DNA of 64,000 nt, taken from positions 1,364,001 through 1,428,000 of the forward strand of contig NC_084889.1 of assembly GCF_958979055.1 (NCBI RefSeq). The letters are read 5' to 3'. Position numbers and translations under genes: made by a program. Shown piece by piece: positions 58,802 to 64,000 of the stretch (the first letter of the stretch is position 1; the number at the start of each line of letters is the position of its first letter). This stretch comes from Alnus glutinosa. Taxonomy: Eukaryota > Streptophyta > Magnoliopsida > Fagales > Betulaceae. The notes under the pieces were generated by a model. The model saw nothing but the letters and a program-made list of their open reading frames with translations, had not been told where the DNA came from and made no database searches.

Positions 58802-59123
58802 ATCTATTTTTTTTTTAAAAAAAAAAAAAAATCAATTAATTAATATGATATTTTTCTTTAGGGCATGTAATAAATATAGGTGAGAATTAAAAATACATGC
58901 TGAAAGAACCATTTCAATTTAATAAACTGCTTGGGAAGAATTTCATTAAGCTCAGTTTGGCGGGGGTAAAAAAAAAAAGTCCTAAAACAAAACGTTTTAA
59001 ACCAGCAAACGGTGTCGTTCGGCTCAGTAATTCTCCTTCCCATGGAAGCTTCGTCCTCGCCAAACAGAACTCTTTTTCTACTTCTTTGGAGAAGGAAAAA
59101 AACAAACAAAACGTTTCAGAAAA

Positions 59124-59132
59124 TTTCCCGCC
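59124..59132 (+). promoter_or_regulatory. E2F-like site upstream of HOP2
   Basis: TTTCCCGCC, 25 bp before the HOP2 ATG, matches the plant E2F consensus TTTSSCGC. It would tie HOP2 to S-phase or meiotic-entry control. This is an inference from the motif only. Confidence 0.4.
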
Positions 59133-59156
59133 TATTTTCTTTAACTTTCCGATCAA

Positions 59157-60882
59157 ATGGCTCCCAGATCCGATAGCACCGAAGGTACCGCAACCTCTCT
59201 CTCTCTTCGAATTTTCAAGTTATTTTACTTAACCTCGATGATTTTCTCAAATATCTTTATAACTTTTTTTGCAGCTATCGTTCTCAACTTCGTGAACGAG
59301 GTAAGCATTTTCTTCAGCCCTCTATCAAGACGTCTGCGTTTAGGCCTCATTACTTGTTTTCCCTCTTCTCTGAACCTCTAAATTTACCTGCCAAAGTTTG
59401 TATAATCCCAATAATTTTACTTCGGGAAAAGAAACGATTGAACCTCTAACTTTCCGAATTTCTTTTGTTCTCTTTCTACTATTTTTCGCTGTAGCCAAAC
59501 GAGGCATAACGCTCCCTTCTGAGTCTTAGGTTAGGTTTTCCATTCTTCCGCGGCTGAGGAAATTGAATCTGTAATTCCGCTTAGCTTACTCAAACTAATC
59601 AAATGCCAATACAGTAATTTCCTTGCAATCTATTTGTTAAATTTGATTTTCATATGTATATTTGATATACATATGAAAATCAAATCTAATTAATATATAT
59701 ATGATTTAGAATATTAATTAAATGATTAAATTTATTATTAATTAACATGGTATCAAATATTATAATTCTATGAGTTATTGTGAGCAGAGTAGCATAGACA
59801 TCAGGTATTTACGCTTTCATTTGTATCTTAGTTTCTGTTATATATATTTTTTTTTTTCCTCTCCAGCAAAACAAGCCATTAAATTCTCAAAATGTGGCGG
59901 ATTCGTTGCAAAAGTTTAATCTCAAGAAGGCGGCAATTCAAAAGGTGCTGGATGCTCTGGCTGATAGCGGGCAGATTTCGTTCAAGGAGTATGGTAAGCA
60001 GAAGATATACCTGGCCCGACAAGACCGATTTGACATTCCAAACAGCGAAGAGCTTAATCGGATGAAGGAAGAAAATAACAAGCTTCAGCAACAGCTTCAA
60101 GAGCAAAGGAGAGCAATCAGTGATGTCGAGGGAGGTACCTTCTGCGCACCGTTTTTATTTGTTTCGTAAGAAGTGATCTGGGTGTGTTAGTCTTGGTTAT
60201 TTGAACATGTTAGCTCTGGATTTAAGATTTTGTTTTTTGAACTTTAACTTTCATGAACTTTAATGTGGAAACAAAGATATTTGAGGACAAGGTCTGTCAT
60301 GTCATGTAAGGTGACAATTTAAATACGCCGTTGTTGCAGAGATTAGAGCTTTGCAATCAAATTTGACACTGGAACAGATACGCGACAGAGAAGCCAAACT
60401 GAGAAGGGAGGTAAGTTACGTGGATATTTTTGAAGCCTTTTCCATATTGAAGTGGGTAAGATATATCTTCAAAGAAGTATGGGACATACTTATGAGCTTT
60501 TAGTTGTGTATCAGGTAAAGGAGATGGAGGACAAACTAGACAAATTGCGTGGAGGAGTTACCCTGGTGAGGCCTGAAGACCGCAAGGCAGTTGAGGACAT
60601 GTACTTGGAGAAAGTAAGTCATTGGAGAAGGCGTAAAAGGATGTTCAAAGATCTATGGGATGCTATAACCGAGAACTCACCCAAGGATCTCAAGGAGTTT
60701 AAGGTTATATACGTTGTTTATGTCTAGTAAGCATCCGCGTTTAAGATTGCTGAAGTTTCTAATAGTTGTACAAATTTTTGCAGGAGGAACTCGGGATTGA
60801 ATATGATGAAGATGTCGGCGTAAGTTTGCAGTCATATGGCGACCTGGTGCAACGTGGTAAGAAGCGTCCTAGAGGCCAGTGA
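59157..60882 (+). CDS. HOP2: Homologous-pairing protein 2 (HOP2/AHP2, TBPIP family)
   Basis: HOP2 works with MND1 to stimulate RAD51/DMC1 strand invasion during meiosis. Exons: 59157-59184, 59275-59300, 59867-60134, 60340-60410, 60515-60703, 60784-60882. All introns are GT-AG; the total is 681 nt, 226 residues, the family length. The N-terminal winged-helix domain (about 9-75) includes LNFVNEQNKPLNSQNVADSL and VLDALADSGQISFKEYGKQK. A coiled coil follows (about 78-145, NRMKEENNKLQQQLQEQRRA), then a C-terminal part with HWRRRKRMFKDLWDAITE and the basic end GKKRPRGQ. The first two coding exons are tiny (28 and 26 nt), so ORF scans miss the true start; ATG 59157 is supported by the reading frame across both junctions. 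No defect is seen. In Arabidopsis the neighbours are PP2AA3 and an IST1-like gene, as here. Confidence 0.96.
59641..59685. repeat. Perfect 20-bp inverted repeat in HOP2 intron 2
   Basis: The arm ATTTGATTTTCATATGTATA (59641-59660) and its exact inverse (59666-59685) flank a 5-nt loop TTTGA. Confidence 0.9.
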
Positions 60883-62172
60883 TTTTATGAAGTGTTTCAT
60901 CCTCGGTCAAGGATTTAAGGGTATAAGATGTTTTCCTAGAGGAAAATCTGTTGCAAAAGGAAAATACATGTAAATTCTGCATGCTTCTAAGATCTAGATT
61001 TCTCATAGGTGTTGCGCGCTAAACTATTGTTTTACAATGATGCATAATATGACAGTTCAGATATTATCACAATTTTAATCATAAGGCCCCATGTACTTCA
61101 ATGAAGAAAAATGATCAATTATGAGCGATTCCTCTGTTAATGTACCCTGTGATGACCAATGAGCTTTAACTTTTTTCTAGAACAGAAACTTAACATGACT
61201 TGTAATGTGCCTTAGCTAGTACATAATTAGATTGTTCTGCACTGATGCCCATGAAGTCACTTATAAACATTGAATCTAGTCTTTGAGCACATGCCTGTCA
61301 TGTTGCTTGACTATTACATAAGTTTCAGTTGATGAAGATGTTCTTGTGTAAACGGATGAACTATTCTAATCTGAAGTGGATTTTAGGCCGTGCATTGACA
61401 CTCAAGAAGGCACTTGCAGTGATGGGATCTATTGTGTTCTTTTGTTTTCTGCTTTTGTTAAAACTATTAGGATCATGTGAAAGCTGTAACTTCTGGTTCA
61501 TGGGGATCACCGGGATTTCACATTGTAGCACACAACACACTAAGTGCCTCTTAACACACGCTGAGTACAAGTTAAACTTAAAAGCCTTATAACTGAGACC
61601 GGTTGTGCCATCTGCACGTGAATGTATCTTTGGTAAAATCTGTGTTTTCTTTTAAGACCGTAAGTAGGCTTGTAAATGAATTAGTGCAGACAGCCTATTG
61701 TTTTAGATCTTGTAACAAGCATGCATGTTGCAATACCAGTGCTGAAACAGATTTTTGCTGCCTTCTTGTACACATATAGGAAAATTGACTCTTCTTTTGC
61801 CTCATGAGATACCTACGGTGCCTGACTTGCTAATTAAAGAGCATGTCTTGATGAACATTAAAGTAAATATCATTTCAAGACGACGTGTTTTATCTAACAT
61901 AAGATAAAGATAAAATACAGAGTATAAATAAAGGAAAAATAAACTCACACACTTGTTAACTATTTGAAATAGTAATTTTCAACTCACTCAAAAACAAAAA
62001 AAAATGAAAAAATTAACAGGCACTTGCAGTCCAAATGATAACACCAGTATACATTTACGAAAAATTTATGGAAGAAAAATAAAGAAAGCTAACATAGACT
62101 CACTCGATCGATTGATATTGCCACAGCTCTCAAACTTGCAGAATATATATCAAAATATAGTAGGGCGCCTTT
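60883..62172. other. Convergent intergenic region of HOP2 and the IST1-like gene
   Basis: The 3' UTRs of both genes must lie here. No ORF has a recognisable domain; the 87-codon frame at 61329-61592 looks fortuitous. Confidence 0.5.
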
Positions 62173-63115
62173 TCAGTATCCGCGAACTTGTTTAGTCCTG
62201 ACAGATATTGGTCTTTTCTTTATGTTTATACGATGTGCACTATGCGCCCCAGATCCTTCTGCAGCATGTCCTATTGGGTTTCCAAGGTCGGATTCCACCT
62301 TTAGGCCAGCTTGAAACCGTGAAGGAATTTGCTTGTGAGACGGTATGCTGCTTTGTTCATTCTCAGTCTCATTATCACTCTCATCAAAATGCAATGACTT
62401 GTCAAAAGGATCACCCTGACCTATCACATCATCTGAGGATATTGCGATCACCATCGAAATGTCTTCTGCTGAATCTGAGCTTGAAGCAGAGATTGACCTC
62501 TTCAATTCTGCTGCATTTTTATGTTTCATTTCTTCAGCTCGATATTCACTGTGCATTTCTTCATTTACTGATTTAGATCCGTGCATGTTCAATACTTTGC
62601 CTTGTCCAGTACTGGGACTACCCTGATCATCAGGATCATACGGTTCAGATCGAGAGAGTTCCACTGCAGCTCTTGCAGCTTCTGCTGCATAAGCAGCCGA
62701 CTCAAATGCTGCTTGAGCTGCGTCAGCTACATCCCTGTATTTTCTTCTAGTTTTCATTGAATCAGAGAACCCATCATCTTTTTTGATCTCTTCATGCGAA
62801 ATACGCAAATTATCCCCAACCTTGGTGCTGCCTGAATTGGCAGATGTGTTCGGCTCAGGCTGGTTTTGCTTCTTGTTCACGTCCAAGTTTTCCTGCATAC
62901 ATATCAAATAGCAAGCCACACGCCATGTGAGCAGTTGTCAACATTTTAATTAAATTATTGTACTATTTCTCTTCAAACTTCAAACTTCATACCTCAGTCG
63001 AAATGGAATCAGCTTCCTCAAGTTGCAGAACGATGTTGTTCTCGGATGCAATTTCTTTGAGCACTTTCATTCTGCTCTCCAAGCTTGGTTGCCTGGTTGA
63101 TAGTTTATTTATCAT
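62173..63115 (-). CDS. IST1-like protein, C-terminal two exons (gene continues beyond the window)
   Basis: The gene belongs to the plant IST1-like (ISTL) family, related to yeast Ist1, which regulates the Vps4 ATPase of ESCRT-III in endosomal sorting. Exon 63115-62993 (41 codons, acceptor TCCTATAG, donor GAG|GTATGA) encodes the end of the IST1 domain (NKLSTRQPSLESRMKVLKEI). The last exon, 62892-62173, begins after acceptor GTATGCAG and encodes a low-complexity tail with the plant-specific RRKYRDVADAAQAAFESAAY block, then acidic and serine-rich stretches, ending in a TGA at 62175-62173. The upstream exons with most of the IST1 domain are beyond position 64000. The position next to HOP2 matches At1g13340 in Arabidopsis as I recall it. 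Confidence 0.88.
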
Positions 63116-64000
63116 CTATAGGAACCCAACACAAATACAATACTACATGTCATAAAACTGTGATAAATTATCTAGCTAGATAATCTGGGGAAAATTTTAG
63201 AATTATCTTGATGTAGGCAAGAAAGCATATTTGCCCATACGAACTCTTATATAGACCAAAACTTTAGTAATTTCATCACCTATCTATGGTTTTACCATAT
63301 AAAAATAAATAAATAAATAAATAAAATAAAATAAAATGGTACGAATATCTTATTCTAGAGGATGCTAATTTTTACAAATATTTTTTTTTTTTTTTTTTCT
63401 TCTTCTTTTATTTATTTATTTATTTATTATTTTCCAAATGAAGATTGTTAGAGCATTCCTAGCTAGTAGCTATTTTGGTGAATCAATTTGATGAAAACAC
63501 TAAAAAACTACTCACAACAACCTCACCACTTTAACCAAAAAGTTTTGGTGAGTAAAAATACGAATTAATTTTGATGAATAATATTCGTTCACCAATTCTC
63601 TCACCAATTTTGTTTTTCTCTCACATGATCAGCACATTTTTTTCATTTTTTCTCCCATTTTCTTCTCCTATTTTCCATCTCTCTCACACGATGATGCCCT
63701 TATTTCATGGACATGAAGATTTCTTTATACCTGACATAAACTTTGTGGTTCTTTCATTTATCTTTTCTTTCTTTCTTTCTTGAATTTGGTTGAGAAGCAA
63801 ATGAAAATTTCTTTGAATTTCTTAGCGATGATCTAATCTCAACATGAAGGTGTATGGTAGTTTGTTGTATAAAATGATTAAATAGAGAAAGAATAAAGAA
63901 ATTTAAAAACATTATTTAAATGAAATAGTGATAGTGAATAATTAAATGGTAAGGTTGCTGGAAAAATTTTAAAAAGTAGCTCACAGATAGAGAAAAGTAA
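63116..64000. other. Probable intron of the IST1-like gene
   Basis: No exon-like sequence is recognisable. It holds an (AATA)n tract (63301-63335), a poly(T) run (63380-63400) and AT-rich DNA. Confidence 0.5.

Noticed and set aside
61329-61592. 87-codon ORF downstream of HOP2
   Set aside because: No domain; lies in the convergent 3' region and looks fortuitous.

Overview
The window is nuclear DNA of a eudicot plant, probably a woody rosid. It has multi-exon genes with GT-AG introns, AT-rich intergenic space, many MITEs, LTR elements, solo LTRs and short retroposons. The species cannot be named from the sequence alone. Six host protein genes can be read. On the plus strand are a CXE17-type carboxylesterase (2685-3713, intronless) and HOP2, a meiotic recombination factor (59157-60882, 6 exons). 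On the minus strand are the PP2A scaffold subunit A (12623-20715, 12 coding exons), an ALMT4/9-type aluminium-activated malate transporter (32306-36626, 6 coding exons), an uncharacterised plastid-targeted multi-pass membrane protein (53389-56607, 5 exons) and the last two exons of an IST1-like gene (62173-63115) that continues past the right edge. From memory, Arabidopsis has PP2AA3, HOP2 and an IST1-like gene side by side (At1g13320/13330/13340), and ALMT4 next to RCN1 (At1g25480/25490). The window therefore looks like an ancestral block carrying all of these.

The most unusual part is 22440-25790, between PP2AA and ALMT. It is a chimaera of two local gene fragments. One is a copy of the last six codons and 3' flank of ALMT (about 22441-23205). 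The other is a copy of the PP2AA promoter, 5' UTR exon and most of the 5' UTR intron (about 23206-25790). The order fits a tandem duplication of an ALMT-PP2AA unit followed by an internal deletion. Inside the duplicated PP2AA leader intron sits a 1442-bp insertion (23507-24948) bounded by a perfect 14-bp target-site duplication. The true PP2AA locus has the unoccupied site at 21099-21112. The insert carries an uninterrupted 405-codon ORF resembling plant rhabdovirus nucleocapsid proteins, so it is an endogenous non-retroviral RNA virus element. It lies in the sense orientation behind the duplicated promoter and splice donor. Its stop codon and last lysine come from the host target sequence.

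From 38.3 to 52.4 kb there is a dense nest of mobile DNA. Two non-processed pseudogene copies of plastid ribosomal protein PSRP3 lie about 13 kb apart. Copy A is split by a CACTA-like insertion that itself holds a large foldback element, and it is followed by a retroposon with a 15-bp TSD. At 43375-48884 a 5.5-kb non-autonomous LTR retrotransposon (5-bp TSD, near-identical LTRs, no gag/pol) holds three different tandem-repeat arrays. Two solo LTRs (29662-30649, itself interrupted, and 57937-58801), a SINE in a PP2AA intron and at least ten MITE/foldback elements account for much of the other non-genic sequence.
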